Source: Torymus aiolomorphi | Taxonomy: Eukaryota > Arthropoda > Insecta > Hymenoptera > Torymidae | Reading direction: 5' to 3' | Length of the DNA stretch: 64,000 bases | Assembly: GCA_036365515.1 (NCBI GenBank) | Contig: CM070873.1 | Location: 40,307,807-40,371,806, forward strand | Shown here: positions 1-12,013 of the stretch, in pieces | Layout: each line of letters begins with the position of its first letter | Numbering within the stretch: the stretch's first letter is position 1 | Translations under genes and position numbers: made by a program | The notes under the pieces: model-generated | Database searches by the model: none | What the model was told of the DNA's origin: nothing | The model's input: only the letters and a program-made list of their open reading frames with translations

Positions 1-1099
1 TGCTGTGTGTTTTCAATGTGAATAATGCGGTTAAAAATGTTTGTGAAATATATATTGTATAGTGCAATTGAAATTCGGCAGTGTAAATTTCCAGGAAAAT
101 AATTGTATAATATTCGTATTAATATGAAATAAATCTAGATTTAATTCGGGCATGTGTTTTAATCCTGTGCGCAATCTGTGCAATAGTTCATTAATCTGCA
201 TGCAACACAGAAAGTTTTCTACCCGCAAATCTCCAACGTTCCGCTAAATTCCAACATAATTGTTCTAATCAAAAGCTTCGCCGAAACATCAACATTTTTT
301 TACCGGACATTAACACACGACTCATTCAGCACTCCCCTACATTACACTGAGAGCACTTGCATACACAGCACTGCTCTCTATCAATCATGCGCGCGGCGAC
401 GCTTAATCACCTCCGCCTCTCACTCTCACTCGCTCTTGCTCTCGCAAAAAGCAAAACCGTAATTAGGACAGCGATTACCCGACGGGCGCGCGCGTGTACA
501 TCGGCCGCAACTACCAGAAAATTATAGCTATCCATAACGCGGCGATGCGATTCACCTTATCGCGCACACCTGTACATATATAGGTGCATGTGTGTGTATG
601 TATGTGTACGTAATAACACGTTGCAGATATACGAAGAGGTTAGAAAGATCGCATGTGTGTATGGATATATGTACATACGCGGGAAGAGATCAGCGGCCCT
701 TGATAAAAATGCGCGGGAATATACTATGCGCTCGCGGGCCACCGTGCAGGAAGATTTTCTAATCTTTTGCTGATGGTTTATTGGATTAATGAGGGTGAGT
801 TACGGAGGTTTGCGAGCAACTGCGTGGTTGAGATAATGTCGCGCTGTTTACTTTATTTAATTCGTGTTTCACACTAAAAATATTTGATGACTATATATAA
901 ATTCAAAAATGTTAGTCAAAGAAAGAATGTCACTCTTCTGCACGAATATTTTCTCACTTTCTTATAATGTATAATACCTTACAGTATTTTTAAATTGTTT
1001 CTTTACTATTCCATTCATAAAACTACACCATGCGATTCAATCTTCAATTCGCACCTTCCATATTCTCTCTAACATGGTCATTAAACCTAACCAACCGTT
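1..1099. other. Non-coding stretch with one GC-rich island
   Basis: No gene is recognised. The flanks are AT-rich, and a GC-rich island with CGCGCG runs lies at about 350-780. Its left side is rich in CTCT and CACT, its right side in G (about 780-840). The short open frames on both strands lie in low-complexity GTAT/CATA sequence and look fortuitous. Confidence 0.6.
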
Positions 1100-1260
1100 C
1101 CCTGGTAGAAATCGTCCACTTTTCTCCCATTAGTAAAACGATTTTTCTCCCATTTTATAGCCATTTTCCAGCGATTTCGGTCAACTCGCCATTAAATGGC
1201 TAGAAAGTGGGAGAAAAATCGTTTCACAAATGGGCGAAAAATGGACGATTTCCAGCAGGG
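1100..1260. mobile_element. Short MITE with ~67-bp terminal inverted repeats
   Basis: The left arm (about 1100-1166) and right arm (about 1194-1260) are imperfect reverse complements, starting CCCTGGTAGAAATCG on the left and, read inward, CCCTGCTGGAAATCG on the right. Only about 27 bp separates them. The flanking dinucleotide is TT on both sides, a possible 2-bp target duplication. There is no coding capacity, so this is a non-autonomous DNA element. The superfamily is not assigned. Confidence 0.75.
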
Positions 1261-1683
1261 TTGTTTTCCCGTTATACTTACAATCTCAAAAATTTATTTT
1301 AAAAAAGAGTTGTAACTGCCACGAAAGATTTGAAATTTATTTTTCCGCGTTCGTGCTCCTGCACATACGACCGCATACAATCTTAATTTGGCATCAGTTG
1401 TACTTTCTCGCGGCAGTGCGCACGACAGTGTATAATAATGTCGACCAGTTGCGATACACGTGTCAAATGCGTTCAAACTCACGTTAACGAACGTTTAGAG
1501 TGACCGTAATGCTATGCTGACACTGTCGACAGTTTTTTTCCATTCAAATCAGCTTGCGTCGATCTATTGTGCATGGTTCGTTTATGCAACTGTATAAATT
1601 GAAAATTATGTTTCGCTGAATACATATGTGTTAGAATGCGTTGAAAATTATTACACAATCGTAGAATTTTAATTTTAGAAAAA

Positions 1684-1729
1684 TTGAAGGCATTTCAAAA
1701 TAACCTAGGTTATTTTGAAATACCTTCAA
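1684..1729. repeat. 46-bp near-perfect palindrome
   Basis: Two 23-base arms meet at CCTAGG (1704-1709) with one mismatched pair (1691 against 1722). It directly abuts the larger foldback element that starts at 1734. Confidence 0.8.
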
Positions 1730-1733
1730 ATTT

Positions 1734-2274
1734 GTAAAAAAATTTTGTATAGATTTTGCATATATGATGCATAGATGATTATGCATAGGATTGGAATAGC
1801 ATAATCTATGTATAATTTATACATAATTTATGTATAAAGAAATGTTAATCGTTCAAAAAATTTGTATCTTCACATAGGTATCGTGATATCAAAAACAAGG
1901 CAGTCCTTGTAATTATGACTCTTCGAGAAGTCATTCAATAGGTTGAATCTCACGGCCTTATACTTATCTTCTCGGCCGCTCCAATGTGTCTAGAGGAATC
2001 GCTACGTATGCGCTGCCGCCTTCTCGAAGAATCATAATTATCAAGGGCTGCCTTGTTTTTGATTCACCTATGTGAAGATAAAAATTTGTTTCGAATGATT
2101 AAAATTTTGTTATCGTGTTATACAAAGTTTATGCTAAGATTATGTATAATTATCTTTATACATAAATTATGTATAAATTATATATAATCTATGTATACAT
2201 AGATTATGCTATTCCAATCCTATGCATAATCATCTACGCATAAGTTATGGAAAATCTATACAAAATTTTTTTAC
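1734..2274. mobile_element. 541-bp foldback element, arms ~200 bp or more
   Basis: The ends are GTAAAAAAATTTTGTATAG on the left and its reverse complement on the right. The arms continue with gaps through GGATTGGAATAGCATAATC, ATCTTCACATAGGT and an AAAACAAGGCAG segment to CTTCGAGAAG at about 1921-1931, mirrored at about 2020-2030. An unpaired, GC-richer loop of about 90 bp lies at 1932-2019. It has no open frame of note. It is a non-autonomous foldback or MITE-like element; no clear target duplication was seen. Confidence 0.75.
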
Positions 2275-5200
2275 ATGGGCTTTATTCAATTTATAAGAAA
2301 CATTTACTATTCAAAAATTTTAAATACAAAGTTAACTTTAAATAAAAATCTATTTTTCAAATTTATAATGCCTTTGATAACAATCAGAACTGCCATAGTA
2401 ATATATTCCTGTTCAAAGAATACGATCAATTATCCAAAAACGAGCTTCCAGACACTTATCTGTTCCAGCGCCACCCCCGAAAATCTTTTCACGTCTTGCC
2501 CACATCACTTCATTTCCTCTCGTCCTCAAAACAGAGACACTTTGCTCGCAACAATCGTCGACAAGCTCGAGTCCCTCCTCAGCCCTCCTTCTCTTCCACG
2601 CGGTGTACAATAACCACAACTGCCAGTAGCAGAACTTTGCGCGCAATGAAATGTGTTTACGGCGCCCGCGAAGCGATCGTGCGGCACGCGAATAAGAGTC
2701 GCGGGGAGCATATAATCAGGCGCGCCAGCGTGCCGTTGCTTTTCCGATTCTCGCGTTACACTTGTAGTGTGGAGGGTAGAGAGAGGGAGACAGAGAGGGA
2801 GCATAGGGTTGTAATTGGAGGATAAACTTATTAGCCGAGGTTCTCCAGCCCTATTGGTTGCGACTGATTGCTGCTTGAGTGGGACAGGATAGTTGATGGA
2901 ATGTAAAGTTTTACTACTGGCTTCTCAGATGTTTTAATCAGTCATTTATTTTTTAATATACGCAAAGAACGTAACTAACCCCATGTTTAACGTTTGAACT
3001 TCGACCACATAAAGATTCAAAAAAGGTCTTAATCCAGAACTGAAACTGAAAAAGAAACTATCCCGCACATTCACCTCAAAATCGTTTATCGAATTTTCAC
3101 CTTCGCCCCCACTGCAGCTCAGTAGCAAAGTACCCATCTTCCCACACACACACACTATATATTCTTAAATTTCGCCGGTCGACGTGGAGAGCCGCGGCCC
3201 CCTTACCCCGATCCTTCGCTCCTTGCCCCTTTCTCATACCCGCGCTCCTTTTGATGTAGGGAGAGCCGGATAATCCGCGGATAGCGTGCTAATGCAAGCC
3301 TTGGCATGGATACGCGCGCGCGAGCGAGTGCGCCTCCTTCATTTTTCCACCCCACCCCCTCGACCTCCTTGCGCGCGCAGTGGAGTCTCGAGATCCCGCT
3401 GCGCGGAGGCGAAATCCCCGAGTATTAGCGCGTCAGAGCGTGCGACGACGACGAGGAAAAGGAGGTGGAGGAGAAATTTATTTACCGGCTGGCAGTATGT
3501 ATGTATGTGCGCAGAGGAGGAGGAAGATGAAGAGGAAAGGATGGAGATAGTTGGGGAGAGGTGGCGAATGAGGGGTTACGGTTGCAGTTTTTGGTAGGCT
3601 GTCATGGATTGGATGGTTAATGAATCGGTGCGTAAGTTATGTATGGAGTGTAAAAACTCGAATTGCCATTTGTTGGTAACTTCAAAGTAATTTCAGTTTA
3701 ACGTTTCAGCTCAAACACTTGCTAGGAAACGATTTTTCCCCTATGCATATATTTATATCGTAATTAGAAAAAAAATGTTGGCATGGCATTTACAAATTGC
3801 AGAATAATATATTTTCAATAGCAGCTACCTCATAATTTCGCCCAAAGCTATCGAAGACTAAGCAGTGAAGTAAACTATAAATACCGGGCGAAAGCAAGCG
3901 CGCGTTTTATACCACAATTAAACCCACCAACTCGAGAAGTCAGACCACCTCCACTTTAAGGCTCGATAACTGATACAAGTGGCGTGCGGCACTATGTACA
4001 TTACACCCGCTTTCATAAGCGATTTTATATTTAGCCCCGCGAACGGAGCGCCGCGCCGCTGCCGCCACTCCCACACGCAACTCCCCGGAATTATTCTAGT
4101 TTCCATTACAATACAGCGGCGGCAGCAGCAGCTCCCGCGCACCGAAGTTACCGTGCATCAGTTTCGGAATCTGCGTACTCGTTCGTTCGCTCCCTTCTCC
4201 GCACATCCGCGCCGCGGTATCTATCTAACCTCGTTCTCTAAAATAGTGCTCTTAAACTAAACTTTGTCTTTGGAAAACATTGTACGCGCGCGCGCGCAAA
4301 CTGCTTCAGCAGTCTCGCCGAAATAGCGTAGAGCCAGCCAGGCAGAGAGAACTAAAGAGGATTTCACGCTATCCCAATTTTTCCAAATTGCGACAAAGAG
4401 CATTCGCGTGGCAGGGATTTTAGTATTCGGAACGCGCGCGCGAGTGTGTAGAGGAGCCTTGGGTTAGAGAGAGAGAGAGCGAGCGAGAGGAAGATGGAGT
4501 GAGATCAGCGAGAGGAATGAGGTTGATAAATATTTGGCCTACACGAGGCCTTTGCCGAACGTTTACGAGAGTTTAATTGATCGAAAACAGAGGATTTTCT
4601 GGTTACTCTTTCGTATTTTCGTGGAAAAAAAGTTCGACAAATTATTTACCAGTTTATTACTATATGTGTGATCATAATAAAAATATGAAAAGAAAATCGA
4701 GATGTCCTTAGAGTAGAATTCATTGCCATATGCATGCAGAAAAAACACAAATAGTGTTCTTCACATTTCGTCAGGATTATATTGATATTAATAGGTTACA
4801 TTATTATTCGGTACGCTTTAAAGAAAAAAACATAAAACGCATTATAATATTTTCATAACAAGATCGTACAGTAGCAGTTATTCACGTGCATTTCACTAAG
4901 AACCATTATCCTCCATTAATAAATACTTAAGAAAATCGTCGACTGAAACTCCTCTCCCTCTTGTCCTCATTAATCGTCACCTATTTCCTTAATTAAGCAC
5001 GAAAAGAAAAATTTCTTGCATCCAGAGCGTACGGGCGTACAACATACTATACGCACACGTACACTAATCTCCGGCGATTCTCGCGGCGACACTTGAGTCA
5101 ATGGAGAGCACCGGGGCAAAAAACACTCGCTCGGCTAAAGACAAAAAGACTCGAGCAAAGCGGTGCCGCTACTGCTGCACTATATAAGCCAGCGAGCGAG

Positions 5201-6129
5201 CGAGCAAAATTCCTCGGCGCTAAATTACGTAACTTTCCTACTTTCCCAGATGAATAATAACGAGCGCACGCGAGTCTTTTCTTATCGCACTCGCAGCCGT
5301 GTACACAGGATTAAACCAACACACATATACGCGCGTCGCGGGAGGGGAAGCGTTAATCTCGAGAAATATTTTCCCGGATTCCCCGGCGCGTTCCTACATT
5401 TCACGCGACGCCTCGCGCCTGTGAGTGTAACTGTAATCTAATAAGGCGACAAAGCGCAGCACCAGCAGCAGCAGCAGTAGCATGGAATCGAAACAAAGGG
5501 GAGAGCGAGAGATAGCGGGAGGGAGGAGATTATCGGGGTGGCGAGGAAAAGAGAAACAAATAATTAGCCGGCGAGAGGGGAAGTTTCTTTTCGCTGAATT
5601 TATATGATTGCTGGGGAGGATTTATGGAGGCGGTGGCGCGGGCTAGCGCGATGCTAATTTCCGAAGTGTTCCGAATGCGACGCGAGATAGCAGCATTGAC
5701 GTGATTCAGTTTACGATGAATTATGATTATGAAAACTGTGCTAATATCTTCCATGTAGTGCTGTTTCTTTTCAGGCTCTTTAGTGGATTTTTTCATTAAT
5801 TAATGATTAAAAAATGACTAAGGTAATAGCAATCAAGCTTTGATTCTTCTTAGCACTACTGAGATAGTGAAAGTCAGCCCAAAACATGAATACATACAAA
5901 ATGAATTGTAAATTCACATAAATTTATAGTCAATATACATTAGTCAGAGTCCAAAATTATCTCAAGCAAAACCATGAACATGCAGTCGAACTCTCTCACC
6001 CTCAGTCAACAAAACAGTAACACACGCACAGTCTGTAGTTACGAGAAAGGCATATCAGAAAGGCGCGTCCCTGCGCATTGTTTAAACTTTTCCAGCACCC
6101 CCCCACCTTCTTTCTCTCCCTCTCTCTCT

Positions 6130-6167
<38 letters not shown>

Positions 6168-6725
6168 TGTCTTCCTCCCTCCACGTCTGTACACATACAC
6201 GTACAGCAGTCGCAGCAGCAAAAATAGGGGGGTTGCGACGACAATGGATCGCGAAACATAAGAGAGCGAGCGGGAGACTAGACTACTGCAGAGAGAGAAA
6301 TCGGAAGAAAGAACGACGGTAATTTCGGCTAATGCTCGCCGCGCTGCACTGGCTCGCCTTTCGTGTTTTCTTTTAAACTCTCCCGGGTGGGAGGGAGCAA
6401 AAGAGACGGCCCGATTATGCGCGCCCCCGCGCCGCGCGAATTTATCGCCCGCGCGAGCAGACAGCGGCAAATTAAATTGGCTACAGAGCATGCGCGAACG
6501 ATTTTTCGTGGTATGACAGGGGAAGAGTGGGGGGTAAGTGGATCGGTTTCGTGATGCTGTTTACGGCCGACTGTCGATGCGCGTGATAAGACATGCACTC
6601 GTGTGTATTTTTTAGTGTATATATGTGTGTGGGTGTAAGAGTGCAGCTTCAACTTTGGAGTAGATGCAGGAGAAACAGTATTTATAAATAAATACAAATA
6701 AAGAAACTACCTTTAAAGTATAAGA
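2275..6725. other. Non-coding stretch with five GC-rich islands
   Basis: Islands lie at about 2450-2840, 3110-3620, 3950-4560, 4950-5640 and 6000-6600, separated by AT-rich DNA. Each begins with a C/T-rich flank (such as the CCACCCC and CCTCC runs near 3340) and ends with a G/A-rich flank (such as GGAGGAGGAAGATGAAGAGG near 3510). Open frames of 90-150 codons inside the islands are explained by high GC and CT/GA repeats and overlap on both strands. I see no real gene. Confidence 0.6.
6127..6170. repeat. (CT)n microsatellite
   Basis: A near-continuous CT dinucleotide run on the pyrimidine-rich left side of the 6.0-6.6 kb island. Confidence 0.9.
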
Positions 6726-6909
6726 GCAGATCTGGTTCATTGGTAAAGTGCTGGACTCTCCCAATAACCCAATAATCCAGGGGTCGTGGAAAATTTACTA
6801 TACTCTATTGTAAAATTTACTGTGAAGTATGGTAATTTTTCGGGTCTTTACAGTCTGTGGTAGCTTTACGAGACAGTATAGTAATTTTTCCAAAACTTTT
6901 CTCTCAGTG
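6726..6909 (+). mobile_element. tRNA-like module plus transposon terminal fragment
   Basis: The segment starts with a tRNA-like stretch (about 6726-6790). It has an A-box-like TGGTTCATTGG at 6733-6743 and a degenerate B-box-like GGGGTCGTGG at 6780-6789. AT-rich DNA with repeated TTACTATA and ATAGTAATTTTT motifs follows, ending in TTTTCTCTCAGTG at 6909. The same order (tRNA-like module, TTACTAT-rich DNA, CTCAGTG end) is seen inverted in the element at 46541-47543. I call this a truncated member of that family. It is not a functional tRNA gene because the arms do not pair well. Confidence 0.6.
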
Positions 6910-7242
6910 TACATATGCGATCATGTTTTGAGAAACTTTTATGTGAATTTTATTGTAAAAAATGTAGCAGGTTTTTTTTTTCTTTATGTTCTTAGCGTTT
7001 ATACGCGTGACTGTTGCGATATGCGTTACCGACCCACGTATATAGATTTTATTTACTAATTTATTTTATATATTATATTTATGTTCTTTTGTATTTTATT
7101 TATTTTTCTTTTTACTTTTATTCAATTTTTTTATTTTGTATGCGTATTAATACTTTTGTACTCGGCGCTGCTGTTATTTATTTCATTGAATGTAATTTTG
7201 CAAGTGTAGGCTATCTTGGACCCAGAGTCCTTAGCTGTTTAA

Positions 7243-7274
<32 letters not shown>

Positions 7275-10200
7275 ATGTGGCGCTTTGTTCAACAATACCA
7301 CCATCCAAGCCATTGTCTTTGCCAGCGACCTTCTCCTATAGGAGTCTTACTATTTGGAAGCAGAAGGAAGACGGGTTTCGATGCCAGAGCCACCTTTATC
7401 ATCCAAGGCCAACGGTATACATCGAGTCCCATATTCCAATCACCGAAGGGACACAAAACCCATATATCGTCGCTGTCATAGTTACCCTTGGAGTGGTGAT
7501 TGACGCCCAGGTCGTCCAATTCGTCGACTTATAATTCAAAAGTACGCCGGCTACCTAAACTAAAAGGACAATCCAACACCATCATGACGGAAGTAATATA
7601 CGCAGGAGGGGGGTCCAGAGCAGACGAGCTCCTTCGACAAGGAACTAAATCGATGTGATTTTCCCATCATCATGACCAGGGTTCAAACAGGTGGGGTTAT
7701 AGCGAACCGAATATTCAACCAGAGTACCGTAGTGCAATTCGGAATCCACTTGTTAACCATTTCACTTAATGATGTCTGTTTTCAGGCTTATCATTCTCGA
7801 TTAAATTGTGAATAATTGTAGAGTAATAAGACCTTTATATATGTAATCTATCTATGCAATTTGGAGAATAAAAAGAACATTTTTTTTTAATCACCACTAA
7901 TCTAAGGCACAATCGCGCGAAACATACCGGATAAGCAAAACCCTCCAGCCGATAAATTCAGTCGACCGCTCGCAGCTAAAAACGCTTTAATCGCGCAAAT
8001 ATTCCTCTCTTCCTCACTCACATGCGAAGACGTTAAATCGGGTTAGAGAGGCTCGCGCGCGAGCAGCTGTGGATCGATTCGGCGGCGGGCCGCGTGAAAA
8101 TAGACCTTAAATCGAGCCGAAGCCATTTCGTATAATGGACCGGCGCGATCTCTCGAGGAGAGAACGGGTGAATGCTCTCTCGGCCTTCTCCTCCGGCGCA
8201 GTAAGAGTGGGAGATGCATGGCCAGGAATATGCATACGAATGTCGGATCGAGGAAAGAGGGGTAGTCGGGATGTGCGCCGTGGGTTGATGGGGGTTTTAG
8301 GATATAGGCAGAAATTTCGAGAAAATCTCTGGCTTTTTATACTTTTTTATCTCGAAGTTTACTTGTGTAGAGCTTTTCTGTACGGAGAATAATAATCTAA
8401 AATGTTTGGTGGGCCAGAATACATTTACTCAACAATCTATCCAGAAACGATAGGACTACCATCGGCAAAACACGCCAACCGTTACACCACAGCCCGACAA
8501 AAATATGATCCCTTTCCTCCGCGCATATACAGCCACGTGTGAAAGGCAAGCTAACGCCTCCACCTCGCGATCTCTTCATATTCGCCGCGTAATATCGAGC
8601 GGATAAGCTGAGCGCGCCACATGGCTTTTCGTATACGTATACGTATGCGTATGTATATGTACATATAGTCTCTGGGCGAGCACCCATCTTCCGATATTCT
8701 TCGCGGAAAATTTAATATCGAATCCATCCGGGCCTGGCCTTTATTGCTCCGCGTTCACGGATACATCGATACGCCGTGGATGGGGAAGGCTCGGGTTTAT
8801 TTTGGCTGTATGCGTACGTGCGTGTGAAAGAATCGTGGATGTGTGAATGACGAATTTATAGTTTCGTGGCGGCCATCATTCAAATATAAACATTTTGTAT
8901 ACGAAGGTGAAATAATTTGGTATTTTCTTACTTTATACAGCGATGTTAAATTTTCGCAACAATTTAACTTTTAATTACAGACTCACTCAATTAAAATTCT
9001 CGCGCTATACGTGTATATACATATACACCTTTTAGAGGAGCCCCTAGAAACCTCATATCAGCTATCCGACCCTTTCCACGCGCTATCTACTACAACTATC
9101 TAATCTCCCGCGTTCTACACCGCAACCTTCTAAAATTCCTCGGGCCAGGACTAAACTCGAGAGGCAAACAAAACGAAAGCAAACCTCTCCTGCGGCTATA
9201 CACGCAGCATTACGCCAAAAATTAGCTTCCGATCTTGCGCTCGCGCAGGTAGACAGGCAGCGCCGCGGGCGGTCTCATTGAATAAAATCACGGGCTTTTT
9301 AGAGATAATCGCCAGGCCCTCCGCGCGAGACGTGTTATTAAAGCGCGCGCTCGCGCGACTTCCGGCGCATGCACATACGCATCGATCGCGCACCTAGTCG
9401 TCTCGTACAATGACTTGCCGCGCGAGCGATCAATGCGCGTAAGAGTATACGGGCCTCTCTGTTAAAGTGCACGCGAACTTGGGAGGGAAAGTGTGCTTGT
9501 TCTCTCCGAAGCTCGGATTTGAGGTTTTCGAGGTATTGTGTGGATGGTGGAGGTTTTTTCGTTCAATGCTGCGTGACCGAAACATTTTGTGTCGTGAACT
9601 GAAAATAGTGTTATTTTTGAATTTCAATAAATATATTCGTAATTAATTTTCTTAATTATATACAGCATATAGTTCAAAAACAAAAGAATCTCTTTTTGAA
9701 TAACAATATAACGTATTAATCTCGCTCCTTCTTATCTACTTTTCATTTCTAGCCACAAAAGAACCCAAATCTTTTCACGAGGCGACTCCGTCTCGGGAAG
9801 AAAAATCACATTCATCAGCTACAATACGTTAATCTTCTTACGCTGCCGTCTCATATAACATACATCGATGCGTGCACGCGTGCGTGCAAGCCTTTATTAC
9901 ATCTCCGTCTTTTCTCCCTCTGCTCGTTTTTTGCGCGCCACCGCGAAACGCAATATTTCCACGATACGTCCTGCGCCAATTTCGGAAGCAATAATGGCGC
10001 GCGCAAGCAGCCGTCCAGCTGTCCATCCGTCCGAGGTTTCTCTCGCTTTCTCCCCTTCTCTTATATCTACCCCTTTCGTCGGGCTGTAGCAGTTTCTTCG
10101 GCAGGGAGTCGAGGAGGAAAAGAGTTGTGGAAAATTAAGATTGATCCTTGCCGTGAATGAGCTTCGTCTACGATTTCTGGTATGGTACAGGGTTTTTTAG

Positions 10201-11327
10201 TTTAATTTAGTGTAAAATTTTTAAATAATAGTATTGTAGAAGTATTTACAATTTTTTATTGATCAGATATAATTATTTCTTGAATACATATTATCGAATT
10301 GTTTCAAGTCGTAATTATATTTTTATATTATAAAGTACAAAAACTTGACAAAGCTTAACAAAGCAGAATAAATTGACTGTAAAATGTCTACCGGAGAACT
10401 AATCAATTAATCGACCAGTACTTTGAGCAAATTAAATGAGTTTCATTTAAATCGAATCAATTACGACTTTTCCTTTAAATCCCTTTCGTAGTAATCACTA
10501 AAAAAAGTACTTTCAATTATACAAGAACAAAACTCACCCTTTATTTTCTCAACAATTACAATAACATCTTAAAATTCTACGCTACAAAATTGTTCTCGAA
10601 AAACCGCAAGCTTCTACTAGAAAGCCCGTGATATACTTCGCGATCGAGGTCCACAGGAAAAAAGACGACGTGCACACAGCTAGGGGTAGACCCTCTCGTG
10701 TTTGCCCGGCGCTTTCATTAGTCCAGCGTGCAAATATCGGAGAAGGCGAAATGAGACGCGCGCGCACGCAGGGAGAAAGTGATTTTTATCGTCGCGTGCA
10801 TGGAGAGAGATGATCGCTTGCGAGGAAAGTACTACTGGTGCTTTGAAAAGTGATGGGTCCGTAGGAGTACTTCGGTAATAGTGTAGAAGAAAGATGTGAT
10901 GTTTATCGGTACAAATAAAAGAGGATGTTTACGGCTATAAGTGAAATGTGTCCCGATAGGTGGAACTCTGAAACCTACCTCAGTTGAGTAATTGAAAGTT
11001 GAGTAATTCAACAATGAAGTTTTCACGACTTTTATTACTTTTTTGAGAAAAAATAAGTAAAATTGTTTTTTTGCACAATGTTTTCGAGGAGTTGGAGGGT
11101 GCAAATTAAAGACAATTTTGATGGCTTCTAATAGGTCTAATATTAGATTAGCTGATTATTTTATTAGCATTTTTTAAAGAGTGTAAACATTATTTCTATG
11201 CAAAAAGAAAAGACTACTACTAAGAGGCAACATATTAGCTTATTAAATAGTAAGTATCTAAGTAGAAGTATATAATTGGATCAGTAAAACATGATGATTA
11301 TCTTATTAATTTAATGAAAGGAATGGT
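6910..11327. other. Non-coding stretch with five GC-rich islands
   Basis: Islands lie at about 7900-8330, 8440-8860, 9050-9570, 9730-10140 and 10560-10960, all with C-rich left and G-rich right flanks. The segment 7280-7890 has intermediate composition and ends in AATAAA followed by a T-run; it may be a decayed repeat or retrosequence, but I do not recognise it. No gene is supported. Confidence 0.55.
7243..7270. repeat. (TATC)7 microsatellite
   Basis: Seven tandem TATC units follow an AT-rich stretch and GGACCCAGAGTCC, itself a short palindrome. Such tetranucleotide tails can mark the 3' end of a non-LTR retroelement, but no reverse transcriptase remnant was recognised nearby. Confidence 0.9.
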
Positions 11328-11336
11328 CCAGCTGTC

Positions 11337-12013
11337 CACTACCTCGCCCTGTAGCTGACGCACAAGAACCTCGCGCCAGCGACGAAGGTAGCCTCGGGCG
11401 ACAAGAGCAAGGGCGGCTACCTCCTCATCGTCCTGCTGAACAAGTGAGGCAAGGAGGACGTGACCACCGAGCTCCTCGTCGATATCCAGCTCGACCAGAA
11501 CAGAGAAGCAGTCCAGAATGACCTGAAGGTCATCAAGAAGGAGTACGTCTTTGAGGAAAAGAACGGCCTCCTGCACAACGGCTACCTCACCCTCCTATGC
11601 AAGATGTACTACGACGACGGTATGATCTCCTATCCCTGTGAGAGCCGTAGACACATGCCCGAAACCGTCCCTATTCGCAAGAAGGACGATGACCTCGAGA
11701 AACTCTTCGTCTCCGAGCGCTTCTCCGACCTCGACGTCGTCTGCAAGGATAAAGTATTCCGCGCGCACAAGGCCATCCTCGTGGCGCACAGCCCCGTCTT
11801 CGCCGCCATGTTCAAATACGACACAGTCGAGCAAACCGAGACCGCGTCAACATGACCGCGTCAACATGACCGCATCAAATGGACCCTGGCATAGGGCGCG
11901 AACTCCTGCGGTTCATCTACTCGGGGAAGGTGAACAACCTGGAGGAGCGGAGCCGAGAGCTACTCGCAGGCGCGGACATGTACGGGCTGCAGGAGCTGAA
12001 GGCCATAATTTAA
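11337..12013 (+). pseudogene. MATH/BTB (TDPOZ, speckle-type POZ-like) pseudogene
   Basis: An intronless GC-rich block inside AT-rich DNA. Its conceptual product begins inside a MATH domain (KVASGDKSKGGYLLIVLLNK), passes through a linker, and enters a BTB domain (FSDLDVVCKDKVFRAHKAIL, then HSPVFAAMF). The BTB C-terminal part, ELLRFIYSGKV...LLAGADMYGLQELK, appears in another frame up to a TAA at 12011-12013. Intact relatives act as substrate adaptors for cullin-3 ubiquitin ligases. This copy is broken: in-frame stops at 11352-11354 and 11445-11447, another at 11853-11855, loss of the middle of the BTB fold, and no MATH N-terminus. A short GACCGCGTCAACAT repeat (about 11840-11873) sits at the break. 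No intron and sharp edges suggest a retrocopy or a decayed member of a tandem-expanded family. Confidence 0.8.

Noticed and set aside
6039..6491. 150-codon minus-strand frame
   Set aside because: Glu-Arg repeats come from the (CT)n microsatellite; several frames are open at once.
7014..7481. 155-codon frame with hydrophobic start
   Set aside because: The hydrophobic part is AT-rich TTT/TAT sequence and the middle translates a TATC microsatellite. It may overlap a decayed repeat but shows no protein family.
8629..8662. Alternating TATACGTATACG palindrome
   Set aside because: Simple-sequence TACG/TATG drift of the kind common in these islands; not a distinct element.
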